DNA of 64,000 bases, from contig OZ234495.1 in assembly GCA_965153455.1 (NCBI GenBank), forward strand, positions 13,698,875 through 13,762,874, read 5' to 3'. Below, in pieces: positions 12,901 through 24,264 of this stretch. Below the pieces are notes generated by a model. The model saw nothing but the letters and a program-made list of their open reading frames with translations, was not told where the DNA came from and made no database searches. How positions within the stretch are numbered: position 1 is the first letter of the stretch; every line of letters begins with the position of its first letter. Both the position numbers and the translations under genes were made by a program. Source of the stretch: Sphagnum compactum (Eukaryota > Bryophyta > Sphagnopsida > Sphagnales).

Positions 12901-14200
12901 ATACATGCACAACATTGGTGCACACCTTGCCATATGGATGTCCTTGTGATGTTGTGAGAATACATGTACAATGTTCTGCCCTTGTCATCCTACTTTCACA
13001 TTTAGTAGTTTTCTCTATTTCACAAAATATTTGAGCTTATTTCACCATATTGTAACTTAAGCTTTACATAAAGGCCAAGCACAACTTCACCATGAAAGTT
13101 TCACATAAGAGGGACTGAGCAATTTTGTATTTCTGAGGCCATTGTCAAGGAGAAAATTTGCCAAGTACGTCCACAACATAGGGAATTGTCCACTTCAGAA
13201 GTTCCCTCACAGTGGTTTTTGCCTTTCAAGCTGTTCTTTCCAGCACTGAAGACTTCAACCAAAAAAATCCAATACACATGCAACTCTTCTTTCCACTGGT
13301 AAACAGACTTCTGTCCAACATTAAAGATTTCAGCCAAAAGATCCAATTTACAAATGATTCTTCTTTTCACTTGTGTGAGTTTTACTGACATTGCTGTATG
13401 GTGTATGAACTCTTCAGAAACCATGGGAAGGGAAAAGGAAGGGGACAGAGGTCTGTATAGAAGATTTATAAACATAAATGATAAAAGGAAAAGACAGATG
13501 ACAAAGAGTAGCAGTTCTTTCTGCAGGAGAAAGGTAGCCCTTTTAGCCCCTCCCCTGTTTGTTTCTCAGTGCCTTGTCAATGGGGCTACTTAGACCCTCA
13601 TGCCTGTGCACTGCAAAACAGGGCATGGCATCTAGGGCTACCCTTCTCCTGTAAACAAATGTTCCATCCATTTTGTATTACAAACTTTTGTGGACAGTAT
13701 TTGTTTTTTCTTCTTATTTAACTTTAGACTGGACCTTCCACCATGGAAACCCAAAATATTGTCGTCACATCAAAAGCCAAGGCACAATTCAACACAGCAC
13801 AACATTGTGGCAAGACGAAGGTTCTGCATCATACGTCAAGATGACTCTTATATCCATCAGACCAATCTACTATCATTATTTGAGTTGTGGACATGAAGGC
13901 AAAGTAGAAATAAGTCTCAATTTGAGCATTAACCTCTCAAAATAGATGCAATCCTCTCTCTTGTTGGTAGACACATTTCTCTGTGCAAAAGTAGCACACA
14001 AGTATGGTGTCTTTTTTTTTTGGCTGTTCATCTTGGAGTTAATGTATGACTCTGCAAACTCAACAAACTGAACTGGAGTGATTAGTTCTTGCTAGAAGAT
14101 GAGACATGACTAAATGTCTCTTCAACCTTACAGGTATACTAGCTTCCTATTTGAAGGTCAGGATGCTTCCGAACAACAGCAAACTGGTTGAGGAAATCTT
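6995..14200. other. AT-rich intergenic, no gene recognised
   Basis: About 7 kb of AT-rich DNA with short overlapping frames whose translations look random (hydrophobic, Phe/Leu/Lys-rich). About 8040-8420 holds a weak, diverged repeat built around a word like CATCCACCTTAAATTATGT. I see no RNA gene and no long frame with protein-like composition. Confidence 0.45.
8040..8420. repeat. Diverged repeats around CATCCACC-TAAATTATGT
   Basis: Four related segments begin near 8040, 8110, 8230 and 8347. Each contains a variant of CATCCACCTTAAATTATG followed by a word like ACTACAACCC, then a few tens of bases later a CCTAATTTTG word. Spacing varies from about 70 to 120 bases, so the array is old or was built by irregular duplication. 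Confidence 0.45.
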
Positions 14201-14204
14201 GCAC

Positions 14205-14345
14205 CATAAGGATTTGGGAGCCCCTAGGTTTCCCACATTATGGATGACTGGTTAACCCAACAACCTCACTAATAATTGCATTGACATGACCTAATAGTGA
14301 ATCGAACCCACAACAGTTTGCAAGGTGCTTATCAGTCCCCCCCAC
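14205..14345 (-). other. Possible tRNA-derived SINE in the FCLY 3' flank
   Basis: On the minus strand GGTTCGATTC (box B-like, within about 14297-14311) lies about 35 bases downstream of a GCACC-containing stretch that could be a decayed box A. A non-coding tail follows. This arrangement is typical of plant tRNA-derived SINEs. No A-rich tail or target-site duplication was confirmed, so the call is tentative. Confidence 0.3.
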
Positions 14346-14384
14346 TAGGGTATACTTGAGGATGCAAGCAAATACGTCACAAGA

Positions 14385-17300
14385 CTAAAGATCTTCCACT
14401 GTTCCATCTTTGATAAGACCAGCCACACTACTTAACTCAGGTTGCTCCAAATTTCCATGAAGTAGCCGTGAGAGGAGAATGCGCACCACATTTTGAGCTG
14501 ACACTGCACTTGTTTCTATAGAACTTGCCGCATTTTCAAAGGCATTCACATAGTAGAGGTGGTGCCCATCCAATATATAGGGTGCAAACTTCTCAGGTGG
14601 TGTGTAGTGTGGGTATGCTGCCCAGTCAATACGAATAGTACTGCTTCTTGTGCTGCAAAAGGGGAGAGCCCACAAGGAGGAAATAAGAGTCTTCGATGAC
14701 ATGAGAAATTGAAAGACAGACTTTTGTTATACCATCCCCACAAGTTTTCAAAGGCGAAGCATCCATTAGCTACTATGTGTGCATTGCTGATATCCAAAAA
14801 TTCAATTGGATGTTAAACTCAGTATGACACTGATTCACATCTGCTGGTTTTGCTAAGTACAAGTGTCAAGTTCATCTGATTCATAGCCAACTTCTGCCTC
14901 AGCATCTGTATCTACCCTTACATCCATACTACACAGAAATGGCAGGTGGTAAAAAGAAAACCTTCCATACCTGAAGAACTTGTCCAGTAGTTCATCTGAC
15001 AAGGGTGCCCGTGAGAATGCCTTGTATGCTTTGTCACTAACACTGTATTCCTTCAGTACATTTATTGAAGAAAATGGGATTGCAGGATCCTCCACGGTAC
15101 CAATCAGATCTGGAATAGTGTCACTTGACATTCCAAAATATTGCTGCAAAAATTCACCAACAAGAGATGTTCCTTAGGTTCTTGCCAACTTTGCTTTAAA
15201 TACTGATGCCAATCGTAAGCTACAGAATGTTCAATCTCAAACATCCATAAGCAGCTAAAGAAACAGGGATGCATGAAGAATGGAAAATGAAAGCTTGCTT
15301 TGAAGGAGTGTTGACTGCTGACTACCAAACACAAAAGAATGTCATTACCCCTACTTATCTCCACATGTCAAGCATAAGCACAAAGGCAGAGGAGCTAGAG
15401 GTAATGAACTATGAGCCTCTGGGATACAAAGGGAAAAAGCACAAGAGTTGGTCAGAGGGGACAAGGGGAAGTACTGCATTGAGAAGGCCACGGATAAATG
15501 TTGTATAGGTGTGCTGCATGGATCGCTGTGGAAGTTTGACCTTAGGATTGATCTCAATCTTTGATTCATCCAAAGAGGTTGCCAGGATAACTGTATCACA
15601 TGCCTTGGTCCCACCTGATTCCAACTCTACAATGTACCCACTGTCCTCCAAAGTAACAGACACCACTCTACTCTTCAAGTGTAGGGATGCATTTGTGTAA
15701 CGGATTAAACCTTCAGGAATCTGCCAGTTTCCACCCTCTACAGCCCAAAGGTCTCCACCTGAGCCACAGAGGGAGACACCTCCTGCCATCCCACTAATGC
15801 TCACATTCTGGCCATAGTTGATTCGCATGATGAACTAGAGAAATGCACACAGGAAGACACCTGTGTCAAAATTCCCAGCAGTAACCTGCCAGATGAATAC
15901 AGTGGTCTGTCCTGGCCTAAACTTGCTTGTTTGCAGTAACTGGTAATCTATTCAACAACTTACACTGCACATGAAGTGACAGCCTTTAGAGCAGTAATCA
16001 TTCTGAACAACATGACTAGAGATGTATGGAACTAGCTCCAGAGAAAAATAGAACTCAAAGGTAATATACAGAAAGGGGAAGCCAACCCTATCACCAATCA
16101 AACAAAAGATGATGACCAGATGACCAGCACCTGACAGAATTCGCAAGAAAAGGAAGGTCTCTTACCGTGACAAGTTCATCTATAATTAGGTTAGACAAGC
16201 CATACTTCACAAGCAATTCCTGCACAGGGTACTGTGTGCTCTCATACAGGTCAACAGATTTGAGGAGCTCCTCTACTGTCTCAAAACCTGGGCACCCCTC
16301 TTGGTACAGGAGTAGGAATTTTTCAAGCAAATCCTGTATCCAGACAATCATGATGGGATTAGAGCATTAGTTCGAAATGTACTTGCTGGCAATGTAATCA
16401 AGAACAAATAGTACACATCCTTCTCCTTATAACATCAAATTTGAAACATGTCCATAATGGCAATAAAGAGCAGAATCCTGGCTTGCGACAGTCTGGAATA
16501 GGAAGAGCTAGACAAAGATAGAGCATGGGACTTCTTAGATGCCTGTCCATGTTTCAAATGTAGAATCATCATCCTGAAAGTTCAAGGTCTGCTACAAGGG
16601 CTCTCAGATTGCAGAATGGTGAGAGCAATCCAACTGACATTAGTGGTGGAGAGTCACAATGGCAATTTGTAAAGTGAAAGCTGAAATTGGTACAACACAC
16701 ATCTACAAGCATCTGAATTAGCTCAGTTAGCTCAGCCATGACAATGAAGATGTGGAAAAAACATTGCCCTGGCATCTGCACTGTTACACTCCCACTTTAT
16801 TTCATGCCTGGACAGGTCAGAGATCAAGAATCTTGAAGGTGAGACTATGATGTCAGGGTTCATGTCTAAATCCACAGATTGCCTAGGATGTCAGTCTCTT
16901 TCATGTGAATGAAACGAAAGGAAGACTTTCAACATCATAAGGGCAATCAAGAAGTCCATCTTGACCCTATTGAAACCAAACACTGATAGGGGAGAAGAAT
17001 CGGATGAAGATACTCAAAGTGCAACAAAGGAAGAAAAGAAAAAAAGAACGAGGTCTTGCAAGAACTCACAGAAACGTAATTCTGCATGCTCCATAAACTG
17101 GTACCGTAACGCCACATGACGGCAAGCGTGTTGAGAATCTGCGTAGTAATTTTGGAGATGAAGGAATCCCCAGCATTGGCGGTCTTGAAAACAAACTTGC
17201 TGCCGTTCCAGATGCCGAACCCTTCATCGTCAGGGTCCGATCTCGGCTTCAGTCCCAGCAGATTAACGAAATTGACGGCGTGAAGATTCTTGGGATGGAG

Positions 17301-17537
17301 GATGGAAGCTCCAGCCTCAAAAGTGTCTCCTGCCAATTCCACCACCGCCATTCGTCCCCCAACCTTGTCGTTCTGCTCAAAGATGTCGATATCGAGCGGA
17401 GCAGTTGAGTAATTACGCAGAAAGAAGGCCGCGGAAGCTCCTCCCATGCCACTCCCCACGATACACACTTGCAAGCCATAACAGCAGCGGCAGGCGAGGA
17501 GGAGGCACACGATGACCACAAATTGACCTGCCGCCAT
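14385..17537 (-). CDS. FCLY: Prenylcysteine oxidase / farnesylcysteine lyase
   Basis: FAD-dependent enzyme that breaks the thioether of prenylcysteine released from degraded prenylated proteins, giving the prenyl aldehyde and cysteine. In plants it recycles farnesylcysteine. Exons in coding order are 17537-17070, 16333-16166, 15834-15475, 15143-14971 and 14652-14385. All junctions are GT-AG and in frame, giving 478 residues, close to the roughly 500 of the Arabidopsis enzyme. Residues 1-22 form a hydrophobic signal peptide. VGSGMGG at about 27-33 is the dinucleotide-binding loop, followed by GGRM at about 60-63. ELVTV joined to RINYGQN, GGNWQIPEGL, and the C-terminal FAPYILDGHHLYYVNAFE are family blocks. 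The N-terminal signal suggests a secretory or vacuolar location. It is a stand-alone gene. No defect was seen, so it is probably functional. Confidence 0.92.
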
Positions 17538-20500
17538 ATTTCCCCTACGAAGTGGTACGTTGGAGAGCGAAGGTGAGGAGGAGACGAGCTATGGACCAGG
17601 AACACCTCTTCTTCTTTCACCTGTTGCTTGGTGACGAAGATTTGGCGACTGAATTATTACATTAGAATTCCCTCGTTGGCACCACTGTTTGTTTTTAGGC
17701 CAATTTTCGCACGGAGACCACCAAAAACAAGTCACGTGCGAATGCTACAACGGGTTTTTTGGGTGTTTTGTTTTTGGCAAAACTCGCCATGTTGAGGAAA
17801 AACTGTCAGAAGTTGCAATCGTGGACGTCGTCAGTACAAAGCGGGATTTTGAAAACGCTTCTACTTTCCTGCCGCCTTCCTTCCTTCCTTTTGTGGATGA
17901 TCGCCAGTCCACCTACCACTCCACCTACTTGGCAAAATTGGAAAACAAAGACACCGTGGTTAGCACAGCAGCCCATGCTATCTAGGTGTGTGCTAGTGGG
18001 AGCATGTTGGGGAACACATTGGGAACACATGGGAACACATTGTGGACAACAGAAATACCAAAAACTTCGACATCCTTCCCCCCTTTTCCTCAAAGACAAA
18101 ATGATGGTTTCATTGGGTGAACCACCACCTACATTGGTACTTGCACAAGATGAAACTGCTTGAACACATCAAGGTGGATGAAGATTTAGGCATAGCTTAG
18201 GTTAGGTTCAATGGTCTAGGGCACTATATTAGCTTGTGCTAGATGCCATAGTCTAGAGCACTATACTACCCTTAGTCCATTGCAATAGGATTTTTTGAAA
18301 TTGTGTTTTTGTGCTCCTTGATTCTTGGCCGCCATAGCTAGAGCTTTGTTATTTGCATAGCTCGTCGCTTCCAATTAACATAGTTCCATTGCTTGCCACC
18401 ACTCATCACATGCTAGAACATGTTGGCATCTTAAATTCCCTTGCAAATTTTTTTGTTCATCTTTTTCTTTGTTGGTGTTGGCTTGGTCTTATCTTATAGG
18501 AAGACCCATCTTGAAGATATCAATGTCTCTATTATTGCCCTAATCGCATTTGTCCATGTGTTCATGTTTGCAATGTTAGCGATGGTCACAACCAACGTTT
18601 CAAGTGGGCATGTGAAACCTAATTGTGTTTTTCAGTCTCACAATGGCAAGGCATATCACATCATCATGCTTGTGTTTATTACATTGTGTTGTTGCTCCAT
18701 GTAGGTGTGGGAGCTTGGGTGATCTGGCAAATGAGCACATGTGAGATTACACATTCACACTATTGGAAATGGGGAGTCTCTTTGGGGAGCAATGTTGATT
18801 GAAATCATGCTCACTGTTCTCCAATGTGGTAGATTATAACAAGGGATCCTTGGAAGGGATTGCAACATCCTTAATGATCACCTTCATAATGCTCGTCAAC
18901 ATCTTATTGGTGGGTCCTTTCAATGATGGATCTTTGAACTTGGGTTTGAACTAGTGTTGTTCAGATTCGGGTCATGTCAATTTCGAGTCTGTATCTAGGT
19001 TTAGGTCTTAAGACCCGGTTCAATGATTTTTAGGAGGGTCAAGACCCAGCACAAGAACTGGCCTGATAGAATGAGGAAACCGAATATCCTTCCTTGTTTA
19101 TGAAATATAACCCATTTGTCATTCTATTAAGACTTTGGTCCTTTTTTTTTCTACTTCCATGTGCTTTAGTGATGTTTAATTTTTTTTTTTTACATAAGTT
19201 TGGTAGGGTTACAACATTTTGAACATTGAACACAAATTCTAAATTGTATCACTCCTTTTCATGATTTTTGTTTCATACGCATATTAGTTCAACATTCAAA
19301 AAATATTTTGCTCTTATTAAAATTATCAATAGACAAAAGTGGAACATGGCGATGAATAACTGAAAGAAGAGGCATGACCCCCCCCCCCCAATCAAATTTT
19401 GTAGCCTGGTGTTAGAAAAATGTTAAAGAAACTTTTTTGTGTCACCTCGTGTGGTTTTGTTATAAATTTTGATTAATAAATTGAAATGTAAAAATACATC
19501 CAAAATCAAATGTTGTCTTTTCAAATAACAGAATGTAGGCAAGTGGTAATGATTAGATCCTACTTCCTTGTGCAATGATGGTTCAAATCGGGCCATGAAA
19601 AGTTACTGAACATATTTATTTTTTTCAACAAAAAACATGAAAACATGACCTATGTGGTTCTATGCAAATCCATGTAGGGCAAAAAATGACAATCCTATGA
19701 AATTCAATGGGGGGAGTATAACATGGTTTGGAAGGCTATTGATGGGATGTTAATAAAGAAGGACAATGGATGACTTTTTGAAGGTCATTCACCATGTTTT
19801 TTTTTGGGTCAATATTACTATAGGTATTGGTTATCCCTAGCCCAAGTCGGTTTACCTCAATGGTTGTTGATAATTTCTATGCCTTAGACCTATGTTTTTT
19901 TTACCATTTTTGGCCTTGGCAAAAGTCAGGGGCATGAAGAACATGAGTATAAACTGGATTTAAAATCATTTTCATATATTGCAATAATTTTCATCCAATT
20001 GCATCACAATCACATAAAATACATCACATATGTGGTGGGGTTTAAAGATGACTTATGAGTTTGGTGGCAAAAAGAAAAAGAAAATTTGGTAAATAGTTAT
20101 AAGTTTTGAAAGCGATAATTACATTGGAGCAACTTTGGGTTTTGGCAAATGAGGTACAGGTGCCTAATATATATATATTCATGTACTTTTGGCAATAAAG
20201 GTAATAATATTTTACAATTAAGCACTGATTTAAATAAATTGACACATAGTAGTAGGATCCTTGCCACCACACCTTGTCACATCATACCTCACTTTTGCAA
20301 AGAATAGTAGGAGCACCCATGCACTAATGAGATCCTGCGCCTCAATCCTAGCTTGAAAAAACTTAACAAATCACACAACTTATTAGGTTTGCATACACAC
20401 ATGCACATCTTCAATGGGGTGCAATAAACTTCATGAGGGACAAGGGAGCGTGCTCACTCGAAGGTGGGATTGTTAGATGGAGGGACTCAAGAGTTTCTAA

Positions 20501-21480
20501 AGATAGATTATAGAGTGAGAGAAAGATTTTTGGTTTCAAGGAGATTTGAGGAAAAATGCTGATTTCCAAAGATATTTGTGAAAGAGATTTTGTTTTTGTG
20601 AAATCTTACAAGAGAAAAATTTTGTTCTCAAGAGACTTTTGAGAAACAATGCTACAAGTAATCTACAGATAGACTCCATGGACATCTGAATAAACTAAAA
20701 ACCAACCAATTTGCATGCATCTACCTACCTACCTAGTTGCCACCAACTGCCGTAGCTAATTACCGACCTACCTGTATAGTACCCACTTACATTCTCTACA
20801 TGTTTGCTTATGATACTTATCCAATTACATGGGGTAGTTTACCTAGGTAAAGGGAAGCAGGAAGCTGGAGGGTTTATACAATAGATTACCAAAGTGGAAC
20901 CTCGGTAACTCAGTTGTGATTCATGGGTCCATAGAGCATCTCCAGCCGTGCTCAGTATGTGACCCTGCAACAATATTTTTCACATCCAACTTTAGTTATT
21001 ATTATTTTTTAACCCCACCTATAAAACTAGAACTGGGACAACAAATACGTGGGGGACTACTAATAGCAAACCACCTGGACCAATCAGTATGATGGGCCAA
21101 TCAGAAACACTGACCAGCAGTCAAATCATATTTATTACATTCTTTTCTGCAGGTGCACAATGTTGCTGGCCCCTTTACCGGCCACCACCGCACTCAGCAA
21201 TTATGCGGAGCCGAGACCATTTTCTTGAGCCAAACCGGCATTTTTTTTTTGGGACTTTTCTTCATCTAATTTTAATGTGCAGGATCATATATTGAGCACC
21301 GCTGCAGATGCTCTAACAGATTTCTAATGGATAGTGCACGAAGCAAAACTGAGTCAGTGGACGGTACACTCCTGGTTGCTGCGTCACCAGCCTTTTTTTA
21401 TTGGTGAAATTTGGTGAAATGTGAAATTAAAAATGGAATATTTTAAAATGAAGTTATTTTTGGCGGGATTTCAATGATGT
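17538..21480. other. Intergenic, repeat fragments, no gene recognised
   Basis: The first 500 bases are the FCLY promoter side and include a fragment (about 17860-17960) sharing the GATCGCCAGTCCACCTAC word with 51745-51785. The remainder is AT-rich with short random-looking frames. About 20700-20800 has degenerate (CTAC)n words. Confidence 0.45.
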
Positions 21481-22000
21481 TTTCTTTTTCAATTTTGTGA
21501 CCTAGGTGGACTAGTAGTGATCATCCCACAAGAGGATGACCCAAATTTGGCTAGAGGTGAGATATGCCTACCCAAATTCTTTAGAATCTTTACTTTGTTT
21601 TGGTGACCTCCGGGAAGGTATTGTCTAAATGTGGTGACTTCAGACTTTTTTTCCTCAAAATATGGCAAATTTGGAAGATTTTTTCCAAAAACAACCTTTG
21701 CACCCTTAATACTATATATATTTGGTCACCATGGTGTCAAATTTTGCCCCAAAACAAATCTCTGCTTTCTATTGCTCGAAGCAGGGAAAAAAGAAGAAGA
21801 AGGAAAAGTTGCCAGATTGCTATATTTTGCTTGTATAGGTAGCCAAAAATATAGAATGATGATTAAAAACTCGTGCTTCATATTTGGTTTGTGGCCAGAT
21901 TTGGCTAAATCTTTGTAGGGACAATCGCCACATTTTCTACATCGTCCTAGGGACCATCACTGCTCAGACTGTATAAAATAATGCCTAAAAAATTAGGCTG
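21480..22000 (+). repeat. Dispersed repeat family, copy in 21.5-22.0 kb
   Basis: Contains a CAATTTTGTGACCTAGG word, a CCCAAATTTGGCTAGAGG word, then segments at about 21620-21760 and 21830-21990 that recur in the same orientation at about 38600-38760 and 37808-37960. Shared words include TCTGGTTTATGGTCAGATTT against TTTGGTTTGTGGCCAGATTT. No protein is encoded. Likely a non-autonomous transposon family or a nested composite. Confidence 0.55.
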
Positions 22001-22089
22001 TGGGTCACTGAATGGGGTTTTTTTCAGTCTATGTTTTTGGGTGGAGCCTTTGGATCCAAGGTTTGGTTGGAGGCATCTAATGAGGGGCC

Positions 22090-22380
22090 ACAATGAACCA
22101 GCACTCACCAGCACACCATCCATTGGATGATGCCCCTTATTACTCAGTTGTGGATGAACCTCAACTGAGTTAGTTAATATTTGGTTTCACCTTGGTAATC
22201 AATTCTGTAGGAAAATAGGTCTCATAAATAGGTAGGTACAGAAATAGGTAACTACTAGGTAAGTGGATGGTTTATACATCAGTGCGCCATCCAGTGGAAA
22301 CCCGTTATGACTCAGTTGTCGATGGATGAACTGCAATTGAGTTACCAAGGTTCTGCCTTGGTAACCTATCGGGTAAACCA
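22090..22380 (+). repeat. Two diverged copies of a ~100-base repeat
   Basis: Segments at about 22100-22200 and 22283-22375 share a CCATCCA word, an ACTCAGTTGT-GATGAAC word, a CAA(C/T)TGAGTTA word and a CCTTGGTAA word in the same order. A less complete relative sits near 33816-33850. The flanks to about 22530 are rich in degenerate TAGG/TACC tetranucleotides. Confidence 0.45.
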
Positions 22381-22845
22381 TCCAACTTCAACTTTGCACT
22401 AGCTAAGTAACTACCTAGATAGATAAGTGGGTATACATCACAATTAAATCGGTAGATTGATGCACATTGTTACTATGTAGGTAGTAGGTAAGTAGTTAGT
22501 TAATGCACTTGGTGGCTAGTATGCAAGCTAACCATGGTTAGTTGTTCGATAGGAATGCAATGAAAAGAGTGTTTCCTATCCACATACTATCATCCATTCT
22601 CTGGTGGGTGCTGTATTACTCTGCCCCCAAAAGGTGTTTGTTAGGCATGAATCTGGTATGAATCTGGTGCATAGAAAAGCCTGAGAAAAAGATGGTGAAA
22701 TCAGATGTCAGGATCTAGATAAGCACGAGACTACATTTCTTATGTCAAATGTTGTGAATTTCTAACAATTCAAGGTGTTAAACAAATTCCTTGGGTGTGA
22801 CATTTGTGTCAGTCAGTTTCCAGCTAAACCAAAGACAAGTTACAA

Positions 22846-23761
22846 ATGCTCCAAGAAAGACTTGCAGTCAGAGTCTCAGAGCTTGTGAGTGTCACTGGAA
22901 ATGTTTCAGACAATAATGGTGCAAAGTTACTTCAGCCCAGATGTGAAAGCCCTGCAGTAACTCAGACCCAGATGAGGAGCATAGGATTAGAAACCCACAT
23001 TGATGTAGAAACTCTGTTAGAAATCATCTCTTGTGGGATGGAGTAAAAGGAAGCCTGCTGGGGTGGCCCAAGCTTTAGAGATCAGAGAACAACAGCAGCA
23101 GCTTGCAGCAGATCAGAGAAGTAAGCATCATGAGATTGTGCAGGCAGCAACAGATATTATATGAACAACTAGAAGAGTGAGGTAATCCTCACTTCAAATG
23201 CTTGATGCAGCAACATCTCACCCATGTCCAGATCCTCTGTAACCTGAAAAAATTGGAGATCCAGAAAGAATCCAAAGATTGCACAGGTCTAATTGAGGCG
23301 GGGGACTAGAGTTTCTAATTGTCAAGCTCACAACAATGAGAACCCCAATCATCGATCAGCACAAGACAATTGAAACGACAGTCGTAGTAACAATATTCAC
23401 ATAGAAGGACAAACTAGTGCTTTGTCAACTTGCAGGAGACAGAAGAAATTGAAGAAAGGTTTTGAAAAAGACCAGGTTTGAGAATCCTGCATCATTGCAA
23501 ATTGCTGCAACCTATGGTTCTTCCCCTCACAGGGAAAACCGGTTCAACAACGCTGCTGCACACGGAAGAAGAACAGCTCCACAAGCGGGTTCAAAATCTG
23601 TAACAATAGCAAATATAAAAGACCTATTTACAGCTACCAAGGACGACGACAAAACAACCGAAAAACCAAATCGAAAGAATTCGGAGTCTGATCGCAACGA
23701 AGCAGAAAATGCCACAGAGAGACAGAAAGTGAATCCCCAAACCGTCACTACATTGGAGTAG
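22846..23761 (+). other. Unassigned open frames upstream of the metacaspase
   Basis: Two plus-strand frames, 22846-23046 (66 codons) and 23462-23761 (99 codons), lie in a stretch richer in CAG codons and GC than the surrounding DNA. The second is hydrophilic and rich in Lys, Asn, Thr and Glu. The segment between them is interrupted by stops. They may be exons of an unrecognised gene, a gene relic, or upstream transcribed sequence of the metacaspase. I recognise no domain. Confidence 0.2.
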
Positions 23762-24133
23762 CGGGGACGATGGCTACAATCTACACGCCACCGACAATCC
23801 TACGCACAAAAAAATAATAAGAAAAACCATTAAAATATTCGGTGAGAAATTCGCGGAAGGCTTTGAACGAGTCCGTCGACGACTGTAGTGATGCGGTGAT
23901 GCGCAAGAAGCATGTGAATTCTGACCAAGCCCGGTTCCCAAATCAGTGACATTATTGTGGAAGATCTCGCGGCGCTTTTGCAGAGTCATTATTATCGATT
24001 CAAGCAAATCCAGTCGCGTCGCGTTCCAATTTGAGACTAGTAATTGCAATCGCGCACTGATCAACTCTTCACCAAAGAGACCAGCAGCCAGCTCGCTCGC
24101 TCTCGCAATATATTGTGCGTGCTCGTTGTTCTT

Positions 24134-24147
24134 GAGAGAGAGAGAGA

Positions 24148-24178
<31 letters not shown>

Positions 24179-24180
24179 CG
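24134..24180 (+). repeat. (GA)n(TG)n(CG)n tract in the metacaspase leader
   Basis: A compound microsatellite of about eight GA, ten TG and several CG units, about 85-130 bases before the metacaspase start codon. It is probably in the promoter or 5' untranslated region. GA runs there are known binding sites for plant BPC factors. The alternating TG/CG part could adopt Z-DNA. Confidence 0.75.
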
Positions 24181-24264
24181 TGGATTCTACGTTGGACGGA
24201 AGTGGTACACCTTGAAGCTTTTGAGGGGGATTGGATTAGGAAAGGTTTTGTTGTCCAGAGCAAA

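Noticed and set aside
13101-13475. 124-codon minus-strand frame with internal similarity
   Set aside because: A short internal DNA duplication explains the similarity. No family match, and both strands are open.
21089-21295. 68-codon frame near 21.1 kb
   Set aside because: Short, includes a poly-T derived Phe run, and lies in repeat-like DNA.
24148-24264. Earlier in-frame ATG for the metacaspase
   Set aside because: The extra residues are Cys-Val and Ala-Arg runs encoded by the leader microsatellite, and the family starts at the RKRALL block.
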